NCBI GenBank assembly: GCA_019423125.1
Contig: JAHZBZ010000014.1
Coordinates: 1 to 40,028, forward strand
Length of the DNA stretch: 40,028 bases
Direction of reading: 5' to 3'
Source of the DNA: Bacillota bacterium
GTDB lineage: Bacteria; Bacillota; Clostridia; Christensenellales; Borkfalkiaceae
A program made the position numbers and the translations under genes. This document shows, piece by piece, positions 13,907-21,807 of the stretch. Under the pieces are notes generated by a model that did not search any database, was not told where the DNA came from, and worked only from the letters and a program-made list of their open reading frames with translations. The first letter of the stretch is position 1. Every line of letters starts with the position of its first letter.

Positions 13907-15607
13907 GTGGATTACGTCTGGCTTCTGTTGCTCATCGGCGCGGTGCTCGCGCTGTGCATCTTTGTCAATCGCATCACGGATAAACTGAAGATCCCGTCCC
14001 TGCTCCTGTTCATCGGGCTGGGGATGGCGTTCGGCGCCCTCTTCCGCCTCGCGGGGCTGGGGAACTTCACCGACTATTCCTTGAGCAGCGTGATCTGTTC
14101 CGTCTGCCTCGTCTTTGTCATCTTTTACGGCGGTTTCGGCACCAACTTCCGCGAGGCGAAGCCCGTCGCGGGCCGCGCCGTCCTCCTTTCGATGGCGGGC
14201 ACCGCGCTCACCGCGGGCCTGCTCGGCGCGTTCGTCTATCTCTTCTCCCGCTTTTTGCCCTTCTTTTCGGGTTTCGGCTGGGCGGAGAGCCTGCTCGTCG
14301 GTTCGGTGCTCAGCTCCACCGACGCCGCATCCGTCTTCAACATCCTGCGCTCCCGCAGGCTCAACCTGCGCTACGGGACCTCTTCCCTCCTCGAAATGGA
14401 GAGCGGCTCCAACGACCCGATGTCCTACATGCTCACCGCGCTGCTTGCGGGCATCCTCGCCACGGGCGAGATCTCCGCGGGCGAGATCGCCGTCAGCGTG
14501 TTAGCGCAGATCGGCTTCGGCGTGCTCTTCGGCGCGCTGTTCGGCGCAGGCGGCGCCTTCGTTCTCAAAAAATTCTCCTTCAACATGGGGCAGGGCGGCA
14601 CCATCTTTCTCGTCGCGCTCGCGCTCATTGCCTATGCGGTGCCCTCGGTGTTCCCCGGCATGTTCGCGGGCAACGGGTATCTCGCCGTGTACATCGCGGG
14701 CCTCGTGATCGGGAACGCGCGTATCCCCCAAAAGCGTGACGGCGTCCGCTTCTTCGACGCGCTCACGGGTGTCGCGCAGATGATGATCTTTTTCCTTCTC
14801 GGCCTGCTCGCCACACCCGAATGGCTGGTGCGCCCGCAGGTGCTCCTGCCTGCGCTCCTCGTGTTCGCGGCGCTCACCCTCGTCGCGCGCCCCGTCGCCG
14901 TCACCGCGCTGCTCGCGCCCTTCCGCGCGCGTCCCAACCAGATCTTTCTCGTCAGTTGGGCGGGTCTTCGCGGCGTCGCGTCCGTCGTGTTCGCCGCCTT
15001 CGCCATCGCAAAGATCGGCGAGGAAAACCTTCCCTTTGACCTTTTCAGCATCGTCTTTGTCGTCGTCATCCTCTCCATGCTCGTGCAGGGTTCTCTGCTC
15101 CCCATGCTCTCCGGGCGGGTGGGCATGCTCGGCTCGGGCGACGACGTCCTGCGCACCTTCAACGACTACACCGACGAGACGGACGTCAGCTTCGTCAAGA
15201 TCGTGGTGGGGGAGAACCACCCGTGGTCGGGCAGACAGCTCTGCGAATGCGTGATGCCGCGCGAGTTTCTCGTCGTGCTCATCCTGCGCGGGGAGGAGGT
15301 GATCGTCCCCGACGGTAAGACGCGCATCGGCGCTGGCGACGTGCTCGTGACCGCCGCGCCCGCCTTCGAGAACCGCGAGAACTTCGGCATGTACGAGGAA
15401 TACGTCGGCGAAGGCCATCCGTGGTCGGGCATGTACGTGCGCGAGCTCTCTCTGCCCAAGGGCACGCTGATCGCGATGATCAAGCGCAAGGGCGGCACCG
15501 TCATTCCCTACGGCGCCACGCAGATCAATGAGGGCGACTCCCTCGTCTGTGTCCGCATCGCGCCCGCGCGCGACGCGGAAGGACCCGCCGAAGACGCAGA
15601 CGCATAG
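13907..15607 (+). CDS. CPA1-type K+/H+ (or Na+/H+) antiporter with TrkA-C domains
   Basis: 566 residues. About twelve membrane segments cover residues 3-400, with family signatures FVIFYGGFGTNFREA, GSVLSSTDAASVFNILR, ESGSNDPMSYMLT (the ND pair of the transport site) and SWAGLRGVASVVFA. After the membrane domain come two copies of a TrkA-C/RCK-C-like module: GENHPWSGRQLCECVMPREFLV (about 430) and GEGHPWSGMYVRELSLPKGTL (about 510), which normally sense a ligand or nucleotide and gate transport. This layout is typical of NhaP2/CvrA potassium-proton antiporters. GTG start with GGAGGGG five bases upstream, zero spacing to the lipid kinase stop. A terminator follows. Confidence 0.88.
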   Translation: MDYVWLLLLIGAVLALCIFVNRITDKLKIPSLLLFIGLGMAFGALFRLAGLGNFTDYSLSSVICSVCLVFVIFYGGFGTNFREAKPVAGRAVLLSMAGTALTAGLLGAFVYLFSRFLPFFSGFGWAESLLVGSVLSSTDAASVFNILRSRRLNLRYGTSSLLEMESGSNDPMSYMLTALLAGILATGEISAGEIAVSVLAQIGFGVLFGALFGAGGAFVLKKFSFNMGQGGTIFLVALALIAYAVPSVFPGMFAGNGYLAVYIAGLVIGNARIPQKRDGVRFFDALTGVAQMMIFFLLGLLATPEWLVRPQVLLPALLVFAALTLVARPVAVTALLAPFRARPNQIFLVSWAGLRGVASVVFAAFAIAKIGEENLPFDLFSIVFVVVILSMLVQGSLLPMLSGRVGMLGSGDDVLRTFNDYTDETDVSFVKIVVGENHPWSGRQLCECVMPREFLVVLILRGEEVIVPDGKTRIGAGDVLVTAAPAFENRENFGMYEEYVGEGHPWSGMYVRELSLPKGTLIAMIKRKGGTVIPYGATQINEGDSLVCVRIAPARDAEGPAEDADA

Positions 15608-15613
15608 AAATTC

Positions 15614-15640
15614 CCGCCCCGACAGGGGCGGCTTTTGTTC
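15614..15640 (+). terminator. Terminator of the lipid kinase-antiporter operon
   Basis: CCGCCCC (15614-15620), loop GACA, GGGGCGG (15625-15631), then CTTTTGTT. Confidence 0.85.
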
Positions 15641-15650
15641 GGAAAGCCGA

Positions 15651-15687
15651 ACGCGCGCCCGCGCAATAATATTGCGCGGGCGCGCGT
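15651..15687 (+). terminator. Perfect 17-bp hairpin, probable second terminator
   Basis: ACGCGCGCCCGCGCAAT (15651-15667), loop AAT, then its exact reverse complement (15671-15687), followed by CGCTTTTTA. The very stable stem and the T-run just after suggest a back-up terminator. Confidence 0.6.
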
Positions 15688-15701
15688 CGCTTTTTACACC
15701 G

Positions 15702-15806
15702 AAAACCGCGCGGGCAGGGGGCTCGGCGCGTGGAGAGCAGTGGCGAACGCGCGTCGTTTTTTTTGCGGAAAAACCGCACGGGCAGGGGGCTCGGCGGGTG
15801 GAGAGC
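15702..15806. repeat. 37-bp direct repeat
   Basis: A 37-base sequence beginning AAAACCGCGCGGGCAGGGGG at 15702 recurs at 15770 with two mismatches; it ends GGCTCGGCGCGTGGAGAGC in the first copy. The start-to-start distance is 68 bp. No gene is supported between 15688 and 15951. Confidence 0.85.
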
Positions 15807-15951
15807 GGGGAGCAAAACGCATGGCGCCCGCCGCCCTGCGAGAAAGGAGCGGGCAAAATGCGCCAAAAAGAGAAAGGGCAGGTCGATGGACCCGTCCTTT
15901 CCCTTCGGTTCGGTTTACTATCTTGTCAGCCTGCGTGGCAGGCTGTGGTGA

Positions 15952-16275
15952 TCAGCTCTCGTCCACGCCGTCGGGCGTGAACAGGTAGATGTCCTTTTCC
16001 AGCTTCGCGATGCCGCCGTCCAGCGCGTAGATGGCGCCGCTGAGCATGTCGAGCACGCGCGTCGCGGTGCCGTCGCTCAGTTCGTTGAGGTAGACGATGA
16101 CGGTCAGTTTGTCCTTGAGCCTGTCGATGATCTCCTCGACGTCCGCGAAGGAGTGGGGATGACGCAGCTGCATGGGCTTTCCTTCCGCGTCCGTGCGGTA
16201 GACGCGCCGCTGCGGAAGTTCGGTTCCCGTTTTGCGCCTGTCCGCGTCTTTTGCGCGGGAATTGAAAAATCCCAT
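15952..16275 (-). CDS. sepF: Cell division protein SepF
   Basis: 107 residues. A short N-terminus (MGFFNSRAKD) is followed by the SepF core: HPHSFADVEEIIDRLKDKLTVIVYLNEL, then ATRVLDMLSGAIYALDGGIAKLEKDIYLFTPDGV. SepF anchors and bundles FtsZ at the division ring. The N-terminus is shorter than in many homologues and its membrane-targeting helix is not obvious. AGGGGGAA precedes the ATG. It follows yggS by 16 bases, the common Firmicutes ylmE-ylmF order, though the usual next genes (yggT, ylmH, divIVA) are absent. Confidence 0.9.
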   Translation of the reverse strand: MGFFNSRAKDADRRKTGTELPQRRVYRTDAEGKPMQLRHPHSFADVEEIIDRLKDKLTVIVYLNELSDGTATRVLDMLSGAIYALDGGIAKLEKDIYLFTPDGVDES

Positions 16276-16291
16276 GCTTGTTCCCCCTTTT

Positions 16292-16966
16292 TTATTCTGT
16301 CTGCGGGAGCCTGCGCGCGCCGAACAGCGTCGTGCCGAGGCGGATCATGTTGCTTCCGCATTGCGTGCACAGTTCCCAATCGCCGCTCATGCCCATGGAG
16401 AGATGGCATATGTTCTCGTCCCGCACCTTTATTGTATCATAAATTTCGCGCATAGACAAGCATAATGAGCGCAAAAAATCGCGATCGTCGGAAAGAGGGA
16501 GCATCGCCATCAGTCCGCGGACGCGGATGTTGGGATATTTTTTCATCGCCTCGTATGCAAACAGCGCGTTTTCTCGCGAAAAGCCGCTCTTGGACAGCTC
16601 GCAGCCGATGTTGACCTCGATGAGGCAGTCCTGCACGACGCCCGCGCGCTCTGCGCGCTTTTGTATCTCCTCGGCGAGCTCCTCGCGGTCGAGCGAGTGC
16701 AGAAGATGCGTCTTTCCGATCAGGTATTTGACCTTGTTTGTCTGCAAATGCCCGATGAAATGCCTGTTCGCGCCCTTGACGAAGTCGTATTTTGCGGTAA
16801 ATTCCTGTACCCTGTTTTCGCCGACGTCGCACACTCCCGCCGCGATCGCCTCGTTGATCTCCTCGGGCGTGCGCGTCTTGGTCGCCGCGACCAGCGTGAT
16901 CTTTTCGCCGTAACAGTTCCCGCCCGCGATCTTTTCGAGGACGGCGCGCACATTCTCCGCGATCAT
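16292..16966 (-). CDS. YggS/PLPBP family pyridoxal phosphate-binding protein
   Basis: 224 residues of the PLP homeostasis protein family (alanine-racemase-N fold, no known catalytic activity). LVAATKTRT carries the PLP lysine (K30); GENRVQEF, HFIGHLQTNKVKYLIG, SLDREELAEEI, IEVNIGCELSKSGF, RGLMAMLP and HLSMGMSGDWELC follow in the expected order, ending with GSNMIRLGTTLFG. ATG 16966 is chosen because GGAGGG stands four bases upstream; the frame runs further but crosses the promoter. It is the first gene of a yggS-sepF unit. Confidence 0.93.
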   Translation of the reverse strand: MIAENVRAVLEKIAGGNCYGEKITLVAATKTRTPEEINEAIAAGVCDVGENRVQEFTAKYDFVKGANRHFIGHLQTNKVKYLIGKTHLLHSLDREELAEEIQKRAERAGVVQDCLIEVNIGCELSKSGFSRENALFAYEAMKKYPNIRVRGLMAMLPLSDDRDFLRSLCLSMREIYDTIKVRDENICHLSMGMSGDWELCTQCGSNMIRLGTTLFGARRLPQTE

Positions 16967-17012
16967 GTTTCCCTCCGAAAAAAAGAGTACCGCATCTTTT
17001 TGATGCGGTATC

Positions 17013-17041
17013 ATTATACCCCTTTCGCGGCGGGATGTCAA
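17013..17041 (-). promoter_or_regulatory. Consensus sigma-70 promoter of yggS-sepF
   Basis: On the minus strand TTGACA (17041-17036), 17-base spacer, TATAAT (17018-17013): an exact consensus. Immediately downstream, TACCGCATC (17010-17002) and GATGCGGTA (16996-16988) form a 9-bp stem around A5, followed by CTCTTTTTTT, so the message should begin with a hairpin. Confidence 0.9.
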
Positions 17042-17103
17042 CAAACTCGACATTGTTGCCCGAAAAGTCGTTTTTTGCGGCAGAGGATAAGCATGCAAAA
17101 GCC

Positions 17104-17126
17104 GCCGATTTTCGGGCGGCGGCATT
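17104..17126 (+). other. GC-rich inverted repeat
   Basis: GCCGCCGA followed by TTTTCGG and GCGGCGGC forms a strong short hairpin between the yggS promoter and the leuB terminator. It has only a weak T-run after it; role unknown. Confidence 0.4.
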
Positions 17127-17146
17127 TGTCTCGAGAGGAAAACGCG

Positions 17147-17178
17147 AAAAAAAACGGAGCGCGCAATGTGCGCGCTCC
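17147..17178 (-). terminator. Terminator of the leu operon
   Basis: On the minus strand GGAGCGCGCA (17178-17169), loop CAT, TGCGCGCTCC (17165-17156), then G and eight T (17154-17147). It lies ten bases past the leuB stop. Confidence 0.95.
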
Positions 17179-17188
17179 GAAAAGAGCG

Positions 17189-18271
17189 TCAGATTCTTTC
17201 GACGATGAGTTTTGTCATCTCGCTTCCCTTGACCTGCGTCTTGCCCTCGCTCATGATGTCGGCGGTGCGATAGCCCTCGTCCAGCACCTGATTGACGGCG
17301 TTTTCGATCGCCTTTGCCTCTTCGGTGAGGTCGAAGGAATCGCGCAGCATCATCGCCGCGGAGAGGATGGTCGCGATCGGGTTTGCGATGTCCTTGCCCG
17401 CGATGTCGGGCGCGGAGCCGTGGATGGGCTCGTACAGACCGCGCTTGGTCGCGCCGAGCGAGGAGGATGCGAGCATGCCGATGGAGCCCGTGATCATCGC
17501 CGCCTCGTCGGAGAGGATGTCGCCGAAGATGTTGGAGGTGAGCACGACGTCGAACTGCGCGGGGTTCTTCACGAGCTGCATCGCGGTGTTGTCGACGAGC
17601 ATGTCCGAAAGCTCCACGTCGGGGTAGTCCTTTGCGACCTCGTGCACGACCTCTCTCCACAGGCGGGAGGATTCGAGCACGTTCGCCTTGTCGATGGAGG
17701 TGACGTGATGCCTTCTCTTTCTCGCGAGCTCGAAGGCGATCTTCGCGATGCGTCTGACCTCTTCGACGCTGTATTTCTCGGTGTCATAGGCGAACTCGCC
17801 GCCCTCGCCCATGCCTCTGCCGCGCTCGCCGAAGTAGATGCCGCCGATCAGCTCGCGCACGACGACGAGGTCGATGCCCTTCTCGGCGATGTCCTTGCGC
17901 AGGGGGCAGGCTCCCGCAAGCGCGGGGAACAGCTTTGCGGGGCGAAGGTTGGAATACAGCCCGAGCGCCGCGCGGATCTTCAGAAGTCCCGCCTCGGGGC
18001 GCAGGTGTCCGGGCAGGTTGTTGATGCGGGGATCGCCGACCGCGCCGCCGACCGCGCCCAAAAGCACGCTGTCGGAAGCGAGGCAGCGGTCGATGGTGTA
18101 CTGCGGGAGCGGCTCGCCCGTCTTTTCGATGGCGCACACGCCCATCAGCAGCTGTTCGAATTCAAACTCGTGGCCGAATTTTTCGCCCACCTTGTTGAGA
18201 ACGGCGATCGCGCCGTCCGTGATCTCGGGGCCGATGCCGTCGCCCGCGAGCACTGCGATATGTTTTTTCAT
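17189..18271 (-). CDS. leuB: 3-isopropylmalate dehydrogenase
   Basis: 360 residues, full length. It oxidatively decarboxylates 3-isopropylmalate to 2-oxoisocaproate (leucine) and, in the citramalate route, 3-methylmalate to 2-oxobutyrate. Family motifs in order: HIAVLAGDGIGPEIT; LGAVGG; RPEAGLLKIRAALGLYSNLRPAK (substrate arginines); VVVRELIGGIYFGERG; SIDKANVLESSRLWREVV (catalytic lysine); and the cofactor and metal region SDMLVDNTAMQL, TSNIFGDILSDEAAM and YEPIHGSAPDIAGKDIANP. AGAGGT precedes the ATG. It is the last gene of leuC-leuD-orf-leuB, followed by a strong terminator. Confidence 0.96.
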   Translation of the reverse strand: MKKHIAVLAGDGIGPEITDGAIAVLNKVGEKFGHEFEFEQLLMGVCAIEKTGEPLPQYTIDRCLASDSVLLGAVGGAVGDPRINNLPGHLRPEAGLLKIRAALGLYSNLRPAKLFPALAGACPLRKDIAEKGIDLVVVRELIGGIYFGERGRGMGEGGEFAYDTEKYSVEEVRRIAKIAFELARKRRHHVTSIDKANVLESSRLWREVVHEVAKDYPDVELSDMLVDNTAMQLVKNPAQFDVVLTSNIFGDILSDEAAMITGSIGMLASSSLGATKRGLYEPIHGSAPDIAGKDIANPIATILSAAMMLRDSFDLTEEAKAIENAVNQVLDEGYRTADIMSEGKTQVKGSEMTKLIVERI

Positions 18272-18305
18272 TTCCGATTGACCTCTCTTTAAATTCAGAA
18301 AATTT

Positions 18306-18974
18306 TTATATTTTTTCGGACCGCGCGCCTTCTTTCCACGCCGTTCGGATGCGGTCCCATTCTTCCGCCTTGTCGTAGACGATCAGCTTGCTGCCGCAGG
18401 GGGCCTGCGGCGCCGCGTCCCTGCCGAACAGTGCCGCAAAGGACTTCTTATCGCAAAAGATTTGCTTTCCGTGCAGGAAATTCAGATCGAATGGGATAAA
18501 TTCCCGGTAGCGGTACGCCTTTCCGATCTCGTCTTCGAGTTCGAGATACCTCTCCGCGATGCGCTCGCGTTCCTCTTCCCGCAGGGAAAGATCTTCTGAA
18601 AACAACGGATCGTTGTCCTCTGCGGCGAGAAAGGCGCGCAGTTTCGCTTCGTCCGTGCACTTGTAAAACGCGAGCAGGTACACCCTGCCGTTTCGCGTCT
18701 GTTCGGCGCGTATCGCGGCGCAGGGGAAAGCCGCGTCTTTGCCCAGCCGATAAAAACGTCGGGTGCGGAAAAAGAGGAGCAGGGCGGACGCGGCGAAGGC
18801 GGCGCCCGCGAGCGCCGTGAGCACGATGCTTGTCACCTTCGCGCTTTGGTCGTAAGAGGGAAAGCGCACGATCGTCAGCGCGAGAAAGAGCGCAAAGACC
18901 AGAAAAAGGGGAAGCAGCAGCACGGCGCAGCGGCTGCCCCTTTTTTGCCGCGGAAAGCGGTCGAAGATGCGCAT
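18306..18974 (-). CDS. Unknown two-pass membrane protein inside the leu operon
   Basis: 222 residues. A basic N-terminus (MRIFDRFPRQKRGSR) is followed by two hydrophobic segments (about residues 16-38 and 47-68, the second ending FRTRRFYRLGK), then a 150-residue soluble, charged domain with an acidic helical stretch (LREEERERIAERYLELEDEIGKAY) and a C-terminal KLIVYDKAEEWDRIRTAWKEG. I do not recognise a family and see no catalytic motif. The ATG lies four bases after the leuD stop with only a weak ribosome binding site, so translation is probably coupled to leuD; leuB follows 34 bases after its stop. Its placement within the pathway operon is unusual. Confidence 0.7.
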   Translation of the reverse strand: MRIFDRFPRQKRGSRCAVLLLPLFLVFALFLALTIVRFPSYDQSAKVTSIVLTALAGAAFAASALLLFFRTRRFYRLGKDAAFPCAAIRAEQTRNGRVYLLAFYKCTDEAKLRAFLAAEDNDPLFSEDLSLREEERERIAERYLELEDEIGKAYRYREFIPFDLNFLHGKQIFCDKKSFAALFGRDAAPQAPCGSKLIVYDKAEEWDRIRTAWKEGARSEKI

Positions 18975-18978
18975 TTTT

Positions 18979-19467
18979 TCAGTTCTTCGCCTTGATGGAG
19001 GCGATCAGCCCGCCCGCATCGATGATGTTCTGGATAAATTCGGGGAAGGGTTCCGCCTGGAATTTCTGCCCCGTGGTCTCGTTGACGATCTCGCCCTTTG
19101 CGAGGTCGCAGGAGACGACGTCGCCCGCCTTGATGTTCTTGACCGCTTCGGGGCATTCGAGGATGGGCAGCCCGATGTTGATGGAGTTGCGGTAGAAGAT
19201 GCGCGCAAACGAGTTCGCGATGACGAGGGAGATGCCGCTCGCCTTGATCGCGATGGGCGCGTGCTCGCGCGAGGAGCCGCAGCCGAAGTTGTCCTCGGCG
19301 ACGATGATGTCGCCCTTTTTCACCTTCTTGACGAACTCCTTGTCGATGTCCTCCATGCAGTGGGAGGCGAGCTCCGCCTCGGAGGTGGTGTTGAGGTAGC
19401 GCGCGGGGATGATGACGTCCGTGTCCACGTCGCTCTTGTATCTGAAAACAGTTCCTTTGACAGTCAT
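18979..19467 (-). CDS. leuD: 3-isopropylmalate dehydratase small subunit
   Basis: 162 residues, the short prokaryotic LeuD type. DTDVIIPARYLNT, the substrate-recognition loop NFGCGSSREHAPIAIKASGI and ANSFARIFYRNSINIGLPILEC are intact. With LeuC it isomerises 2-isopropylmalate (or citramalate) to the 3-isomer. AAGGAG precedes the ATG. It lies 76 bases downstream of leuC; that gap contains a GGCGGCG...CGCCGCC inverted repeat. Confidence 0.96.
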   Translation of the reverse strand: MTVKGTVFRYKSDVDTDVIIPARYLNTTSEAELASHCMEDIDKEFVKKVKKGDIIVAEDNFGCGSSREHAPIAIKASGISLVIANSFARIFYRNSINIGLPILECPEAVKNIKAGDVVSCDLAKGEIVNETTGQKFQAEPFPEFIQNIIDAGGLIASIKAKN

Positions 19468-19543
19468 GATATTCTCCTTAAACTATGTGATGAGGGGCGG
19501 CGGCGCATGGACGCCGCCTTGCCGCGCAATACTGATAGAGGGC

Positions 19544-20803
19544 TCAGACCTCGTCGGGCGTCGCGAGTTTGCCCGCGATCGCGCTTGCCGCCGCGACGTA
19601 AGGGGAAGCGAGGTACACTTCGCTGTCCACGTGTCCCATGCGTCCGACGAAGTTGCGGTTGGTGGTCGCCACCGCTCTCTCGCCCGCGGCGAGGATGCCC
19701 ATGTGCCCGCCCAGGCAGGGCCCGCAGGTCGGGGTGGACACGACTGCGCCCGCGTCGATGAACACGTCGAACAGTCCCTCGTGCATCGCCTGTTTCCAGA
19801 TGGTGTTGGTCGCGGGGATGATGATGCAGCGCACCCCTTTGGCGACCTTCTTGCCGCGCAGGATGTCCGCCGCGATGCGAAGGTCGGTGATGTGCCCGTT
19901 GGTGCAGGAGCCGATCACGACCTGGTCGATCTTGACCTCGCCCCATTCTTCGGGCGTTCTCGTGTTCTCGGGCAGGTGGGGGAAGGAGACGGTCGGCTTG
20001 AGCGCGGACAGATCCACTTCGATCGTGCGCTCGTATTCGGCGTCGGGATCCGCCTCAAAGACGCGGATCTCGCGCTTGAACCTGCCGTTCAGATATTCGC
20101 GGGTCACGTCGTCGACGGGGAAGATGCCGTTCTTCGCGCCCGCCTCGATCGCCATGTTGCAGACGGTGAAGCGGTCGTCGACGGACAGATACCGGATGCC
20201 GTCGCCCGTGAACTCCATGGACTTATACAGCGCGCCGTCCACGCCGATCAGCCCGATGATGTGCAGGATGATGTCCTTGCCGCAGATGTTCTTCGCGGGC
20301 TTGTTTTTGAGCACGAAGCGGATGGCGGAGGGGACCTTGAACCAGCACATGTTGCTCATCATGCCCGCCGCCATGTCGGTGGAGCCGACGCCCGTCGAAA
20401 AGGCGCCGAGCGCGCCGTAGGTGCAGGTGTGGCTGTCCGCGCCGATCACGAGATCGCCCGCGCCGACCAGTCCCTGCTCGGGCAGGAGCGCGTGCTCGAT
20501 GCCCATGCGGCCGACGTCAAAGAAGTTCTCCACGCCGTATTTGTTCGCGAAGGTGCGCACAGTCTTGACCTGCTCCGCCGCCTTGATGTCCTTGTTCGGG
20601 GTGAAGTGGTCCATGACCATGCTCACTCTCTCGGGGCATTTCACGCAGGAAAAGCCCGCCTTTTCAAATTCCTTCACCGCGACGGGGGAGGTGATGTCGT
20701 TGCCGAGCACCATGTCCAGCTTCGCGTTGATCAGCTGGCCCGCCTTGACGCTCTCCAGCCCCGCGTGGTATGCGAGGATCTTCTGAGACATTGTCATTCC
20801 CAT
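19544..20803 (-). CDS. leuC: 3-isopropylmalate dehydratase large subunit
   Basis: 419 residues, aconitase superfamily. The three [4Fe-4S] ligands are present: C300 in VIGSCTNG and C360/C363 in TPTCGPCLGGH. GADSHTCTYGALGAFSTGVGS and NRNFVGRMG are further family motifs. It works as a heterodimer with LeuD. The MGMTMSQK start is common in this family, but GGAG lies 13 bases before ATG 20803, so one of the ATGs two or four codons later might be used. It is the first gene of the operon, divergent from a LysR regulator through overlapping promoters. Confidence 0.96.
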   Translation of the reverse strand: MGMTMSQKILAYHAGLESVKAGQLINAKLDMVLGNDITSPVAVKEFEKAGFSCVKCPERVSMVMDHFTPNKDIKAAEQVKTVRTFANKYGVENFFDVGRMGIEHALLPEQGLVGAGDLVIGADSHTCTYGALGAFSTGVGSTDMAAGMMSNMCWFKVPSAIRFVLKNKPAKNICGKDIILHIIGLIGVDGALYKSMEFTGDGIRYLSVDDRFTVCNMAIEAGAKNGIFPVDDVTREYLNGRFKREIRVFEADPDAEYERTIEVDLSALKPTVSFPHLPENTRTPEEWGEVKIDQVVIGSCTNGHITDLRIAADILRGKKVAKGVRCIIIPATNTIWKQAMHEGLFDVFIDAGAVVSTPTCGPCLGGHMGILAAGERAVATTNRNFVGRMGHVDSEVYLASPYVAAASAIAGKLATPDEV

Positions 20804-20851
20804 AATGGTATGCCTTCTCCTTTTTAAAGAAAAAAATTTTTTGTTTTGTTA

Positions 20852-20889
20852 TTGACAGCATTATATCACAAGTGATATACTTTTGTAAA
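20852..20889. promoter_or_regulatory. Overlapping divergent promoters with shared palindromic operator (leuC / lysR)
   Basis: Plus strand (lysR): TTGACA 20852-20857, 18 bases, TATACT 20876-20881. Minus strand (leuC): TTTACA 20889-20884, 18 bases, TATAAT 20865-20860. Both spacers contain the perfect palindrome TATATCACAAGTGATATA (20862-20879), which includes a T-N11-A LysR box. The two promoters occupy the same DNA, so polymerase or regulator binding at one should affect the other. Confidence 0.85.
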
Positions 20890-20954
20890 CAATTTATAAA
20901 ATAGATAATACAAATTGAATTTATCGAAAAAACAAATGACGAGGAGGTGCGTGC

Positions 20955-21806
20955 ATGAACAGCGAATCCATCCGTACGTTCATCATGCTTTCCAAACTGA
21001 AGAATTTCACGCGCACGGCGGAGCGGATGTACGTCGCGCAGTCGACGGTGACCAACCGCATCGCCGAGCTGGAGAGCGAGACGGGGCAGAAGCTCTTTGT
21101 GCGCAGGCAGGGCGGCGTCGACCTGACCGAGGAGGGTCAGCTCTTCCTCTCGTACGCCCTGCGCATCAGCGAGCTGGAAGAGAGCTTCATCCGCGAGGTC
21201 TCCTCGGCGGCGCGCTACGAAAAGACGCTGCGCATCGGCGCGGTCAATGCGGAGTACGAATCCGAGCTCTACCCGCGCGTGCGCGATTTTTACCGCGCGC
21301 ACGCGGACGTCGCGCTCAAAGTCGTGCTCGGGCATTCGGACGACCTTTTGCAGATGTTGCAGGACAACCTCATAGACATCGCCTTTTCCTATCTCCCGCT
21401 CAAAAAGGCGGGGTTTGTCTCGCGCAGGTTCTCCTCGGACAAACTCGTGCTCGTCACCGCGCCCGCGCACAACGCCTACCGCGGCGGCATCCGCAAGGCG
21501 GAACTGCTCGAATGCGACTACCTGATGTGCGATTTCCCCTTCGGCGAGGCGGGCGAGTTCGTGCGCTCGCTGTTCCCGCCCCGCCACGCCTTCCGCATGG
21601 AGATCGACAACAGCGGCAAGGTGGTGCGGTGTCTGCTGGACGGGCTGGGCTACAGCTTCCTGCCGCACAGGATGGTGCGCGAGGAGCTGTCTGCGGGCGC
21701 GCTCGAGACGGTGCGGCCGCTCGACTTCGCGCTGCCCACCGTCGCCTGCTACTGCTCCTACCGCCGCGGCAACGCGCTCGCGGAGAGCTTCACGGAGGAG
21801 AGATGA
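20955..21806 (+). CDS. LysR-family transcriptional regulator
   Basis: 283 residues. The N-terminal winged helix-turn-helix (residues 1-60) has the LysR pattern: SIRTFIMLSKLKNFTRTAERMYVAQSTVTNRIAELESETGQKLFVRR. A linker helix and a periplasmic-binding-protein-like effector domain follow (LRIGAVNAEYESELYPRV, DLLQMLQDNLIDIAFSYLP). GAGGAGGTG precedes the ATG. Its divergence from leuC and the palindrome between them suggest it controls leuC-leuB and itself, probably in response to a pathway intermediate; this is inference. Its stop is one base before the glycosyltransferase ATG, so it may also be co-transcribed with the genes to the right. Confidence 0.93.
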   Translation: MNSESIRTFIMLSKLKNFTRTAERMYVAQSTVTNRIAELESETGQKLFVRRQGGVDLTEEGQLFLSYALRISELEESFIREVSSAARYEKTLRIGAVNAEYESELYPRVRDFYRAHADVALKVVLGHSDDLLQMLQDNLIDIAFSYLPLKKAGFVSRRFSSDKLVLVTAPAHNAYRGGIRKAELLECDYLMCDFPFGEAGEFVRSLFPPRHAFRMEIDNSGKVVRCLLDGLGYSFLPHRMVREELSAGALETVRPLDFALPTVACYCSYRRGNALAESFTEER

Positions 21807-21807
21807 C

